From Aquatica leii (Eukaryota > Arthropoda > Insecta > Coleoptera > Lampyridae), in NCBI GenBank assembly GCA_035610365.1, contig CM069435.1:69561389-69625388 (forward strand): a stretch of 64,000 bases of DNA, in the 5' to 3' direction. Shown here piece after piece: positions 33,641 to 45,998 of this stretch. Position numbers and translations under genes: made by a program. Every line of letters begins with the position of its first letter. Positions within the stretch are counted from its first letter, which is position 1. The notes under the pieces are model-generated. The model did no database searches. It was not told where the DNA came from and worked only from the letters and a program-made list of their open reading frames with translations.

Positions 33641-33732
33641 TTTCATCAATACAGGAATTAATGTAAACAAGCAGCCATTCTGTCAAAGTAATAAATTTTT
33701 TAACGCATTAATTAACCAGTTTATGGTCCAGG

Positions 33733-35676
33733 TCCGTAATATTACGTTTACCAATGATAAGAAAAAATCCACATCCGTAGTATTACGGACGTAACTTTTA
33801 TGAGTGATTCGTTTTCAATTTAGATCGTATTAAGTCGTAGCGTACGTTTAACAGTAAGTCAAAGCGTCGACTATGTTTAGTGGGGATAACGTTACCGTCA
33901 CCGTCGCCATTATTTTACAAAAGTCTTGATGCCTTTAGTGCTTTAGTTCAGTTTTGTTTGTATATGAATTAGCAGTGAATATAATCGTTCATTTCGCAGA
34001 GAGTAGATAACTATGTAGTGGATTTTAGTATTTTGCAACATTATTTAAAAAGTGAGTTCTGATGAGTTAAATACTGATTACCTAAACAGATGTGTCAGAA
34101 GATTATTGCGATGATGATTCATCTTCCGACTATAAAGTTAGCAGTACATCCTCTAACAGAAAATGTGGACATCAGTGAAGCAAGACTTTGGAATGCAATA
34201 AGTAGAATTAGTCCGCCTCAAAGATCTCCCAGACGTAAATCTGTTGCCACAAGTTCGTTGAATTTTGAGATACATGCAAGTATGTAATGAAATTTATCAT
34301 ACTGTTTTCAGACGACGATTTTTTTCGAAATTGTTGTATGGGAAACAAACAAGCAAGTAATAAAAAATACAGTTCGTAACTAGGAACCGATCAATAATGA
34401 CGAAATGATAGTTTTTGTTGCTGTAAACATGTTGATGTTACTAGTGAAAAAGCCAAATATCCAACATTACTGGACCAAACGACATATTAAACACCCGTTT
34501 TCGTGAAATTTAAGACAAAAAACGATTTATGCATATAAAAAAATTGTATTTTAACGATGACGATGATTTTGACAAAAAAACACACTCTGTCCCAAAACGT
34601 TATAAGATTTGGCCAATCTCAGACTTGCTGCAGAGAAAATTTCAATACGTATACACATCCAAACGAGATGTAACCATTGATGAAAGCTTTCTAATGTTCA
34701 AGAGATGTCTTGGTTGAAAGTATATAAAGAATAAAATTGTTTTTATTGTGTGAATCTAAATCAGGTTATATATGCTCAATGAATATACTGGCGAACCGAT
34801 TTCAACACAAATTGTACTATCATTGATGAAACCGTTGCTGAATAAAACCTTACGACAGACAGCTCTTAAACTAGTCCACTATTATCAGATATTTTACTAA
34901 AACATAAAACCGATACATACGGAACTGTAAAACTGAATAGAAAACAAATTCCAGTAGACCTAAAAAACCAAAAATTAAAAAATAGTGAAATTTCAGTTTA
35001 TCCGCGAGGTAAGGTAATGGCTTTATAATGGACCGATAAAAGGGATGTTTGCCTCCTATCCACTGTTCACATCTGCGACACAATAGAACATACGACTAAA
35101 AATGCATCAGAAACCAAAAAGAAGTCCATTGTTGTTATATATTATAATAATACAATGGGAGGAGTAGAACGAGTAGACCTGCATCTTTCTGACTACCCTG
35201 TTAGCAGGAAACGCGTAAAACCTTACTATAAAAACAATTTCTTTCCCTTTGTCGAATTCATATTATGGAACTCATACATAAAATGTGGAGGAGAATTATC
35301 ACATTTGGAGTATCGCATGGAAGCTATTGAAAAAGTTTTTCAAACCTACGTGATGTGACAACTTTGCAAGGTCGACGACGATCAGCTCCAAATCCTCTTT
35401 GTATTTTAGAATGTCATTTCCCAGATTACGTACCATCTACCAGCAAAAACACCAATGCTACTCGTGTGTGTGTAGTTTGTGTGTAGAAAAGAGATGACAA
35501 AAGAAAAGAGGTACGACGAGAATCTACATATCAATGCCCAGATTGCGATGTTGGTCTATGTGTAACGTCATGTTTTCGCATATATCACATAAAAGTAGAC
35601 TATTGATCTAATTGTAATCTAAACAATTAAAACTGCTTATCTTATATCTTAAGTAACGACGGCCGTAATATTACGG
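33733..35676 (+). mobile_element. piggyBac-type element with transposase relic and palindromic end motifs
   Basis: Transposase blocks on the plus strand: HIKKLYFNDDDDFDKKTHSV and the open frame to 34717 with TIDESFLMFKR (first catalytic D, about 34676). Then TTDSS-TSPLLSDILLKHKT (second D, about 34852-34910), DTYGTVKLNRKQIPVDLKN, DKRDVCLLSTVHICDTI (about 35035), and the open frame 35155-35358 with MGGVERVDLHLSDYPVSRKR, where the usual third catalytic GVD is GVE. WNSYIKCGG follows. The end holds a cysteine-rich finger, with CPDCDVGLCVTSCFRIYH at about 35538-35591, typical of piggyBac C termini. TCCGTAATATTACG at 33733-33746, CCGTAGTATTACGG at 33775 and CCGTAATATTACGG at 35663-35676 mark both ends. 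No flanking TTAA pair was resolved. Several stops and frame changes; inactive. Confidence 0.8.
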
Positions 35677-35679
35677 ATC

Positions 35680-37266
35680 TAGATTTATTAGTTTTTGTTT
35701 ATCAGAGTATAGTTTTGAGTTTCTCATTTTCTTGAGTTTTTTTTTCGTGTAATGTCATTGTCTTCAGTAAAGCTTCTTTTAATGTTTTTTAATTGGGATA
35801 TTAAGTAGTTAATTAATTATTAATGCAGTAACTTTTTTTTAAATAGTAAACATTCTGTTTTTTTCTCACACTATTTGAATGCATTCTAAATTGATAACAT
35901 TGCAATACCATAATATAACTAAATGTTATTCATCATGTAAAAAATATATTATATACATTAGTTAATTCATTAATAATGCATTATTTACAACGCTGCATTC
36001 TGTAAATGAAAACAATTACGTTAACACAATAAGAAACAGCTCAAAATAAAGATTTATGGAAAATGCACAAGAGGAAAATTGCGATAGTAAGAAACTAATT
36101 CATTTATTTCTTTTTTATATTTTATTTAGTTCCTTATTGTATCTTCAGTTGCATCTATTGTAGGCGTAGTGAGCTCATTCATGTTTTTCTTTATTTAATA
36201 CTATCTATCGCAAAAATGTTATATCTGCTAAATATAAATAAATATCAAGTAGTTTAGCAAATTAATATTTAAAATTCATCCACGCCTCACTAAGACACCA
36301 AAAACTACTGTTTGTATAAGATAAATTAATAAGTTATAAAATATGTAAGTGTAGAATAGAATAGTCAATTTAAAAAAAAATCTTAAAAAAACAATGCAAT
36401 TTTTTTTAAAACAGAAATTGAATGAATCTCATGGTTTTGTATCTCGATATTCAAGTTAAATTTAAATTTTTCCCTTAACTGTTATGATTCTTATTTCTAT
36501 CATTTTATAAGCTAAGGTCGCTTTGATGTTTAAAAGAATGACTAATGATCAACAATTACTGGCAATTAAAATAAATAGCAACGCAAAGTTGACAACTGAA
36601 CAAGTTTATTCATCACAAATCTCCCCAAACATTTATTATCAAAATATAAAAGCCTGTCAGAATAAAAGTAAACAAAGTTAACCAATCTCGATCCTAGCAG
36701 AGCATGGGTGTTAGCACTCAGTACAACCGTTCCAATAAAAAAGTCGTTTAACTTTTAAGTTAAAAAAAGTTGTAAGATAATTACTTTCCTTGTGTTGTAT
36801 GTTTTGTTATTTATATACAACCTTGGCAAGAAGTACGACGAGACATTACTAGCAAACTTAATTAAACATAAATGATTTAGTAACTTGTTATTCATATGAT
36901 GATAACATAAGAAAATAATTAAGGTATAAAATTAAACTTAAAACTAAATTAATACTTACAGCCTATGGTGTCGAAAGCATCATCGGCGAAGAACCCATAA
37001 ACATGAAAACAGACAAAAAAATCTATTAATTTCACATTATTTCTTGCTCAAGTTTCATACCTATTATTATGTAATAAGAACGGTTTTGAAAATTGCTAAT
37101 TTAATAAAAGAGGTTTCGTTAACTACTGACATTAACAGGTAGGTAACAAATGACAGAACATATTATGAGGGTTTTGTTTGTCCATCTAATACCGGCGTAT
37201 TATAGATGTTAAGATAACTTTATTAATGTTAGTTTTGTAAACTGTGGTTATAAATATGTTTTTTTA
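35680..37266. other. AT-rich spacer, nothing firm
   Basis: No homology. At about 36957-36990 the minus strand shows a donor-like GGCTGTAAGT preceded by an open stretch reading VYGFFADDAFDTIG. That could be a host exon end but no acceptor is convincing. Confidence 0.45.
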
Positions 37267-37267
37267 G

Positions 37268-37359
37268 AAGGTCCGGACGTCGCGTGACTGGATACAAGCT
37301 GTGAATTCATGGTTGATGATCGTGACAACGTTCCAACAAAATTTTAAAGAACTTTTCAG
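37268..37359 (+). other. Candidate isolated host exon
   Basis: A strong acceptor (TATGTTTTTTTAG) precedes 92 bases with higher GC than the flanks, followed by CAG/GTGATT as a possible donor. Only one of three frames is open; it reads KVRTSRDWIQAVNSWLMIVT then TFQQNFKELF. The composition, with a W-rich hydrophobic run, could fit the start of a membrane segment. No neighbouring exon was identified, so this stays a guess. Confidence 0.25.
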
Positions 37360-39334
37360 GTGATTTTTTTCTTTGATGTTTATTCACGAACTTGATTATT
37401 CCTTTTTAATAGTGTTACTTTATAAAATCTTTCAGTCACTTTATGTACTGAAGAATCGTTTCACAGTATCTACAAATTATTATAGCTTGTTCATTAACGT
37501 TCGTTAATACAACAACAAACATTTTATCCTTTAATCTTAAGAATCACATTGTTTGTAAAAAAAACTAATTTTGTTTATTTATAAAAACATGTAAAAGCAA
37601 ATTATAAAGATGTTAATCTACAATAGGAGAAACATCAAGAAAAACCACTAAATACTCTCGCGAGTGTTTTGTTGGAATTCTTCTTTAATTAAGTAACATA
37701 ATTGATACATTTTTAAACCATGTTTAATAAGTACTTAGTTTTCTGCTCATCTAGAAATTCGCAACTCCAATAAATAAATTTGCAGTTTGTTTGATAAAAT
37801 GCAATTTAAGCAAGGATCAATGTTTATCAAACTTGTTTATTGCTGTTTGTTCAAAACCAATTCATAACAAAAAAAACTGTTTTTATGTCACTATTAATGC
37901 AACCATATTTTTTTTAACTATACAAAATCTGAATTGCGCACAACCTCTTAAACAAACGCAGAAATTCAAATTATACAATATATTTTCGTATACAATCTAA
38001 ACCACATTTTGAAAAGTCGTTAGTTTTTAGTTTGTGTTAGACCAGCGATAGCTAACATTTTGGTATTGAGCGGCTCGTTATCGCTTTCTAAATGGTATTG
38101 TTATTAAAGTTCTCATGTACTTAACTATTTCTAGCATCTATACTAACAACAAACGCCAAGAATTTACGAATCAAATCCAAAATGGCTATCTCAAATTTTG
38201 TTGGGATGGCTTTCAGTTTGAACTTCTGTATACCTTTGCATCGATGATGACGTTATTACGTGTACTTATTTTACTTCCAGCAATGGTACCATATTAGCAA
38301 TAACTACGATGACCAAATGACTAATTTACAAAAAAAATTTCGAGCAGAGATACCATTCCAGCTGATTCTTATGTAACATGACTTCCGAGTATAACCCTCG
38401 TTTTCCTCCATCGCCCATCGTTCGAATAATTATAGCCATAAATTTCATTAAGAAAAGTGAAAAGGATCATAATAAATAAAAAGTAAAATAACAAATGTAA
38501 AGAATAATAAACAAATAACTTCATTTCATTCTTGTTTTTCTTGTCTACTCTGATTTAAAAGTTTTTCGTGCCAAAAACCAGCAGTATCCTGCAAACATGC
38601 TTGTATTCCACTTCCCTAAAAATCTCATCTTGAACTTATTCATGGAACGGTTTCTCGTGTTCATTCAAAATTGAATCTAAATTTTCAGGGCAGAAGTTCA
38701 GATGTGAGTGAATAAAATGCACTTTAAGAAACATATCACGTAGCACGCACGCTTTCTTAAGCCAACGTTGGTAAATAGTTACTATGCTGACTATCTATTC
38801 GTTATTTTTCACGGTTGAACCAACGTTGGCCAATCATGCTTATTTTGACCATATTCACGGAGAAGTATACATCAGTTGATCCAACGTTAGATGTTTGTGC
38901 ACCAACATAAATAAAATTTTCTGGCATTATTGCAACCATATAAATTTAAACGAACATTTATTGACGAAAATCTATCAATTTCTAAATAATATGTATCTTA
39001 GAGAAAACAAGATATTGTATAAGTAATATAACGCTGACTGGCAGATAAATAATACAATACGAATACATTCATTTCGTTGTACCGAATAAAGTGCAAATCT
39101 GTAAGTGGTGCAAACGGTGCAAATTTAATTTGGATAAAACCGGTAAAAGATCGTTAAAATAAACAAAAGTTGTAATCTCTATGCACACAATTTAAATATG
39201 GCTCACGAGGGAAATAAAACTCAAAGATTGTTTATAATTATAGATAAACTAAATTTGAAAATAGTACATAAATGGGTATAGAGATAGTAATGTTGAAAGT
39301 TGATTTATTACCCACGTAATACAAATCTCATATA
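37360..39334. other. AT-rich spacer, nothing recognised
   Basis: Near 38760-38890 the words CCAACGTTGG and CCAACGTTAG recur three times (CAACGTTGG at 38762, 38821 and as CAACGTTAG at 38881). No coding signal was seen. Confidence 0.45.
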
Positions 39335-39843
39335 GCTCTGGCGTCATATTTAACTCGTGTTAATATCATTTATTAATATAAAGCTATAGGTCTGTCCGTC
39401 TGTCAACACATTTGTGGAAGTACGCTAAAGTGTTCTCCCACTGTTGAAGAACCCTAAAAGAGCAAAACGGCCGTCTAGTGGTTCACTCTAGTGGCATTTT
39501 ACATTTGCATTGACATGTTAGATTACAACGTTATACATACGTTGTAGTTTTAGCCCGCGGCTTATTTATAACTTATTTAAATTACACAAGTATAAAATCA
39601 ATTTTCAACGTTTCCATCTCTATAGCCATACTATTATTCGTGCGTAGTAAATTTATGCTATTAGATGACTCTGCCATTATATTTTATTAATCTTAATGTC
39701 CTTTATTAGTATAAAGCTATAGATCTGTCAATGCATTTGTGGAAGTACATGAGAGTGTTCTCTCGCTGCTAAAAAGACCCAAAAAGACGGAAATTTATAA
39801 TATGAGATGGTTTTGCCATCATATTTCACTCATGTTATTAATT
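39335..39843 (+). repeat. Direct repeat, two copies plus a partial third
   Basis: Copy 1 (about 39335-39470) and copy 2 (about 39666-39790) share TATAAAGCTATAG-TCTGTC, CATTTGTGGAAGTAC, a GTGTTCTC block and an AAAGA-C-AAA ending. A third partial copy of the left part lies at about 39812-39843 (TGCCATCATATTTCACTC). Distance between copies is about 330 bases. Unknown class, possibly a short tandem array of a dispersed repeat. Confidence 0.5.
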
Positions 39844-40764
39844 TAAAAACTGAATGAACTTCCATTTATGCATTCTAGGTAACTCTAATAGAATTCATCT
39901 ATAGCAACTATTAGAACAGATGCCAATCCAGAAAAAATAAACATTCTGGTTCTATTGATATGCTATCACAAGAAGAATCAGTTTCTGATAAACCTAGGTC
40001 TTGGACTAAAACCTACAAACCGCATATTGAATTTTCATATTTCAAATTTACCTCTACATCTTGCACTCCTTTGTATACAATATACACGAATTCAATTCTT
40101 CCTAACGAAGAAATACTTTCTACAGTGTTATAAAAAGTATATATGCAGCCATGATTGGCTTTCTAGATTCCATTTATTAACTTACAATGTCAATAAATGT
40201 AGACGGTCTTTCAGTAGGGAATAATTCTAATTAGGCTTTTTTGCTTATTTTATTTTTCTTATAAGTTTGTTTCCCATAATACCAAAAAGGACTGTGAGAA
40301 GCGCCCCCAAGAAGAAATCTATATGCGGCGAACTGTATGGTGATATACCAAATGTATATCAGAAATAAAATCGAATTTAGTAATATGACATACAAAGATC
40401 GTCAACGATGTGGTTAAATAAGATATTGGATTAGTATCTCAGGTACCTATAGAGTAGATGCATCTTGTGTATCTCGGGGTTATTACTTATTTTTTGAATG
40501 GAGAGACTCTTGATATTAATATCTAACATTCCAAAAGAAAACACAGGTCTTTACATGTTATGAAATTTTACAAAAGTTACAGAATTCAAAGCATGTATAT
40601 GTATTATACTGAAGACCAGTTGTTTTAAATAACGTATTAAATATTACCTGTGTCCATTCCTTACTTCTGTCTATTTCTTGTTATATTTTGTGCACTCAAG
40701 AATCAGTTCAAGATCAGCACAACTTTTCAGCGTTTCACTTTTATGACTAAAGAGGGTGGTATTG
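39844..40764. other. AT-rich spacer, nothing recognised
   Basis: The plus-strand open frame 39955-40224 has no family features. A polypurine-like AAAGAGGGTGG at about 40749-40759 sits just before the left Copia LTR. Confidence 0.45.
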
Positions 40765-40900
40765 TGTTGAAGTGAGAAAAAATAAATACTCTGAAACACT
40801 ATGTACAGCGTAGCTAACTTCAAATATACGCTTCTTGCTGAAGTAAAAAGTCAGTTGTTTATTTTTCCCTTAAGCGGCAAAATGTATGTGTGCATTTTCG
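40765..40900 (+). repeat. Copia left LTR
   Basis: It starts TGTTGAAGTGAGAAAAAATA and shares ACTCTGAAACACT, GTAGCTAACTTCAAATA, CGCTTCTTGCTGAAGTAA, GTCAGTTGTTT and TTAAGCGGCAAAAT with the right copy. It probably ends at GTGTGCA near 40894. Confidence 0.75.
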
Positions 40901-42521
40901 TACCTAAAAGAACTGTCCAGCTAGTGTCGGTGAGTGCATCAATGCGGATGTGAATGGACCTAATTAAGTAAAAGGTTTTGGTGTTAAGCAGCGCTACTAT
41001 GTGTGTTTCAAAGACGATTTTAGTAAATATCGGCGTGTGTTTTTTATCGCAAAAAAAGCAAAGTGGCTGAATTCTGATTATTGACTAGTATCGCATAACA
41101 AATCAAAATCAACAACTGACTACACCGAAATTATTGATGATTTTGACTTGGAGGATGAACAGCAGTCAGTCTAGTGATGAGACGGTGTTGACGATGTTTC
41201 GGAGAAAAATCCAGATGGAAACGATGTTAACGTGTATGAACAAATCGATATTGCAAATGTGCTTAATTGGCGTGACGTGCCTCGTAAGTCGGAATGCAAG
41301 CTCCGGTAATGTACAAGACAGCTGAGTTCGAAGCTGACGAGACAAATGATGCGTTGTATCAAGCTAGTGTTGCACGCGAGTCGTACGACAAAGCGATAAT
41401 ATCGGATAAAAGTGCCAAATTAGGAGCAGCGTGTAATGACGAAATTGCATCGTTGCACGAAAACAATACGTGGAGAACTCAAATGGTGTTAAAATAATAT
41501 ATTGTCACTAGATTATTCGTGCTAAGCTTGACGCGAGTGAAAACGTTTCACGTTACACAGTTTGTCTGGTCGTGAAAGGCTATATACAGAAGAAAAGCAT
41601 AGACTACTATGAAACGTTTAGTCCGATCGTGCTTTATGACACTGTTCGTGTTATGTTTGATGTGAAGACAACTGTTTGTCGCAGTTATGAGAAAGTTCGA
41701 TCTCAAGGTAGCGAGCGAGGATCCGTGTCTCTTTACACGACGCAAAAATGGAGTTACTCTGATAGTGGTTCTTTACATAGATGATTGTTTGGTCGTAGGG
41801 GACGATGCTAATGAAATCCAAACGTTCTTCATTGAACTGAAGCAACACTTCAAGACATCAGTTAGATCATTGGACAGTTTCCTGGACAGACGCAGCAATG
41901 GAATTTTACTATCTCAGCGTGTGTACACAAAGCGTATGCTTGAACGTTTTGGCCTAAACTAAAAGTATTTGAAGACAATACGAAGTACAAATGAGCGGTC
42001 GGGAGCTTGATGCACTTGATGACAGCAGCTAGGTCCGATATCGCTTATGCGAATGTTGTAGCAAAACAGGTTGATCAATTACAAGCGTTCTGGATGTTTA
42101 CGGTGACGCTTCGGTAGCATAAACAAGTCAACGGCAGCATTTGGTGGTAACGTCAACGACAAAGACGGAAATCGTAGCTGCCAATAAGGGCACAAAAAAA
42201 CTGATGTGGCTGAAACGACTTGTGATAGTTATAAGTAGTAAAAAGGTTATCAAACCTGTAATTCTTTTGTGACAGTGCAAGTGCGGTGTAGTCAAGGAAT
42301 ATTTCACAAAGGAACGAAATATGTGAAATTGCGTTTCTTTTATGTTCAAGAGTGCATGCAAGACAATGAGATTATTATGCAACATAGTGATGGCAAACGT
42401 CAACTGGCGGATATGTTGACTAAACCACTCAATCGGACTCGATTTACGACATTGCGAGATAATCTGGGACTGAAGAATGATTAAATTCAGTATGTTCTCG
42501 TTTGTAAAGTTTTGAAGGAAG

Positions 42522-42655
42522 TGTTAAAGTGAGAAAAAATAAAAACTCTGAAACACTCTGTACAGCATAGCTAACTTCAAATAAACGCTTCTTGCTGAAG
42601 TAAGAAGTCAGTTGTTTTCCTTTAAGCGGCAAAATTTTATGTGTGTGCATTTTTG
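42522..42655 (+). repeat. Copia right LTR
   Basis: It starts TGTTAAAGTGAGAAAAAATA directly after the purine-rich TTTTGAAGGAAG and matches the left copy over its whole length with several substitutions and a 4-base gap. It ends near GTGTGTGCA at 42649. The mismatches show that the insertion is not recent. Confidence 0.75.
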
Positions 42656-45100
42656 TTCATTTTATAATCAATAAACCCATCATACTGTACTCGTTCATAA
42701 TTTTCAGGAAGGAAAACTTGTTAAATTAAAGTAATGTCAAAATATGTAGTACTTTGTACCAATCTCTACAAAATTCCCTAGATTTTTATAATTTCAAATT
42801 TTTGTTTAAAAATGACCTAAAAAGACTCAAATTCTAAACAATAGTAGAAAAAACTAGTTTCCTAAACTTGGATTCGTTCCATAAAACCGACCTTATGAAA
42901 TTTGCTATTTAATGTACTATTCTATATTGCTTCTTTAAAGTTCAAAAATAAACTTTGTTTTATTGTTATAAATGTATTTAATATTTAAGCATTATTTTTT
43001 CCTATCTTAACGCCGTCAGTAAGGTGAAGATTAAATTGAAGTTATAGAAGCTTGTTTCTGCACGTTGGAGCACGGTTAGTCTGATGGTAAACACTTTGCC
43101 AAACTGACATAATTAACGGTTATCTAACAATAGTTTACTAAAGTTGGTCCAACGATTTTTACTACATGTGGATGCTTCAATCCAACATAATCGTCACCAC
43201 AACAAGAAAATTTAGTTTTAAAAAAATTGAAATGAATTACCGGTATATTCTATTGCTTTTAAACTGTTTTATCAAGCAGATATTTTCCTTCAGAATCATA
43301 GAATCGTCATTTTACCGGAGTAAAACTTTCTTTCAGAAACCAGTTCCCGACAAAGACATATTTTTTCCGGGCACGGCTGTCCCGTTCACATAGAACGCAG
43401 TAGTATTTTGTAAAACCTGATTGTAGACCCGTGAATAGGGCACACGCTTTTAGCCAACATCCTTGTCATATATTTTAAATAATGGTAGGTTATTTAGAAA
43501 AGATAAGAAGCAGAAAACTGGAATATGTAGAAAATAAGTGAAAAAATTGCTAAAATAATCATTTGCACCTCTCTAACGCAAATTTATACTTAAAATACTT
43601 AAAATTGTTGAATAGTGATAAAAACAATTAAACGGGGCTTACCTAAAACACAAAGATGATGGAAAAAACGGGAGTCATATTCGAATTCAGCAGATAAATT
43701 TACATCAGCAGGAATGATGTCAGATTTGCGTTTTTCGGATGTTTTACAGTAATCTTAATAATAATGTTTGTGCAGTTTTTCATTTGCTATTTTCTTCGCA
43801 ATGTTAATAACTAAGTCATTTGTGATAAAATTCATAGGTTCTAAGATTATGACTTTTGTGTTTTGAATGTTCTGACAGTTTTTCTTTGTGTAACAAAAGT
43901 AGAAGAAAATAACACTTAAATACTAGTCCTCCCTTTTGATTTATTTATTCCTATTCAAAGTATACCGCTCTTAAATAATTCTTGTTAACTATCTAATTAA
44001 ATATTTAATATAATATTATATTAAAAATGTAAAATCAAACTTTAAAATAAGAAATAATAGATTACAAACGGTTTTCATAAAAACCTCTAATGTTTTTATT
44101 AATTAAAAATTATTCAGCACTGACGTGTACCTATTGAATAAAATTTAAAAAACGGTTAAAATTAAGATCTTTTAATTTTAGTAAGGTTTTTAAAAATCAT
44201 AATTTAAAAAAAAAGTTACATTGCTTTATAGCCACCGCCTTGCCTTCTCTAGTGTCAAATAACCGCTTTTTCAAGCTAGTGTCAAACTTTGCTGAATAAT
44301 ACCTGTATAGATCAATAATTACAAAAGATTGTTGCAAAATGAAATTATAAATTTCTAATTTTACGGTTATTATTGTACCATTGCAGGAAAAAAGCAATTG
44401 AACATTTCAAAATTTACACACAATGTTTCCATTAATGACAGCGTACTATAATAGCAATCAAGAAAGCAATTAACCTATAAAACTTTGAAACCTCCAATAA
44501 GCGGAGACGAAACAATTTAAAAAAAATCTTCGTTAAGATAATATGTCCCAACCTTAACGTAGAATTGATAAAAATTGGCAAAAGATAATTCTTACGATCA
44601 ATAGATGATTGATGTTGAGTCGATGCTATGAAGTCTTACCCACGTACCGTGAATGGATCCTGTAACAAACAAAACAATATTAATCTTTTGCCTGTTTCTA
44701 AATTGCTTTGTATTTCCAAACTTATGCATTTTATTTATCAAAACAATCATTAATAACAGATTTAATGACAAATAGATGAGTACCTTAATTATATGCTACT
44801 TTAGATAAATCGCAGCTTCCGCCGATACTGTGCCTTGTAATCAACGCAAATCGAACTATTATTAGTGATCAATGATCCGGTAATATGATCCAGGTTGTGC
44901 ATGTCAATTATAATATCAAAAATTACCCCTGTGTTATACATAAGCCTTTTCATTTTGATTTAAAAACAATATTCTAAGTAATAACATAGTTAAGCAAATG
45001 AGATTTATCATTTTGTTCTGGATCTTTTATAATACAACGCTTAAATTTAGTAGATCTACTTTGATCATTTTTATATACCCCTTTTACACAATTAAAAAAA
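42656..45100. other. AT-rich spacer with one possible microexon
   Basis: No homology. On the minus strand near 44637-44656 a 20-base stretch GATCCATTCACGGTACGTGG lies between TTTGTTTGTTACAG and GTAAGACTT, a textbook acceptor and donor. It may be a microexon of an otherwise unseen host gene. A second donor-like TTTTAGGTAAGC is at about 43629-43640. Confidence 0.4.
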
Positions 45101-45262
45101 CAATTAAATTATTAAACTTAAAGTCTTATCCACAAATATGTATTCATTTTTCATTTATTTGAAACACTGATGATGACATTTAAAAATGTCGAAATATGTT
45201 TAAAATAAATTAAAAATTAAAACATATTTGTGGAGGAGACTTTAAGTTTAATAATTTAATTT
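45101..45262. repeat. 162-base palindrome with 41-base arms and a central hammerhead-like motif
   Basis: The left arm 45101-45141 (starting CAATTAAATTATTAAACTTA) and the right arm 45221-45262 (ending TTTAATAATTTAATTTG) are inverted complements with few mismatches. In the centre CTGATGA (45167-45173) is followed by the hairpin GACATTTAAAAATGTC and then GAAA (45191-45194). The arrangement resembles inverted PLE-type tails. Confidence 0.75.
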
Positions 45263-45998
45263 GTCTATAGCAATTACTGTAAACAACTACCTTAAGAATT
45301 CTTTCACGTAAAGTTCACCAACAAAGTAAAATTATTATCTTAAGAAATTTGTTGACTACATGTCTTTAGACCTATTGAACTGACAACGTTTCGTTGACTA
45401 GACATCAACTTCTTTAGGTCTATCAAACTAGTAACGGTTGATTTTTTCCCATTGATGAAATTTAATATATTAATAATTATAAGACAACAAACTAAGAAGA
45501 CAAATCAAGTATAAATAACATTTATTAAAAAATAATTCTTCGAAAGTAAATCGTTAAAGTAGTACTTCAGGCAAGTTTAAAACACAGTTAATATTGTTAT
45601 AACAAAATAAACGACTAGCCAAAACAAGATTAACTCGTTTACTAAACGAATCTATAATGACTTTTTAAAATAAACAAACTGTAATTATTTGATTAATTAA
45701 AAAGACTAATGTATCATATTGTATAGTAACTCAGTACAGGTGTTTGCCAGATAAGTTTGGGTATGGAAATGGTGTACTCAATCGCCCCTTGTTCACCTGT
45801 ACGTTGTAATAAGTTCCACTGGTAATAACATAATCCAAAGTTATCAGAAGGTACGAGAAAAAGAAAAGGAAAAGAAAAAAAGACATTAAAAAAGATCAAA
45901 AAATGAATATTGATAGCTACTTCATTTTGTAAACCTACCAAAAATCCTTATCAGTACAGCCGTAACAAACCAAATTCTTTTCGTTAGTTAATCTAAAA
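45263..45998. other. AT-rich flank of the hAT element
   Basis: No coding signal. The last eight bases before the element (45991-45998, ATCTAAAA) are its left target duplication. Confidence 0.6.

Larger units (their letters stand above)
40765..42655 (+). mobile_element. Copia (Ty1-type) LTR retrotransposon with internal deletions
   Basis: Two similar terminal repeats (separate entries) frame a pol remnant in the normal Copia order. Integrase: HADV-like residues in GECINADVNGP then RYYVCFKDDFSKYRRVFFI (about 40930-41045). A deletion follows. Reverse transcriptase: ALYQASVARESYDKAIISDK region (41340-41400), DEIASLHENNTW (about 41438), then FDLKVASEDPCLFTRRKNGV, LIVVLYIDDCLVVGDDANEI (about 41757-41815) with the catalytic YIDD intact, and RVYTKRMLERFG. 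RNase H C terminus: KYVKLRFFYVQECMQDNEII, KRQLADMLTKPLNRTRF (about 42320-42440), ending LGLKND with stop at 42482. gag and protease are absent. Frame changes and stops are frequent. Such elements copy through an RNA intermediate in cytoplasmic particles; this copy cannot. Confidence 0.85.

Noticed and set aside
36957-37010. Minus-strand exon ending in VYGFFADDAFDTIG with donor GTAAGT
   Set aside because: No acceptable acceptor and no neighbouring exon; could be chance.
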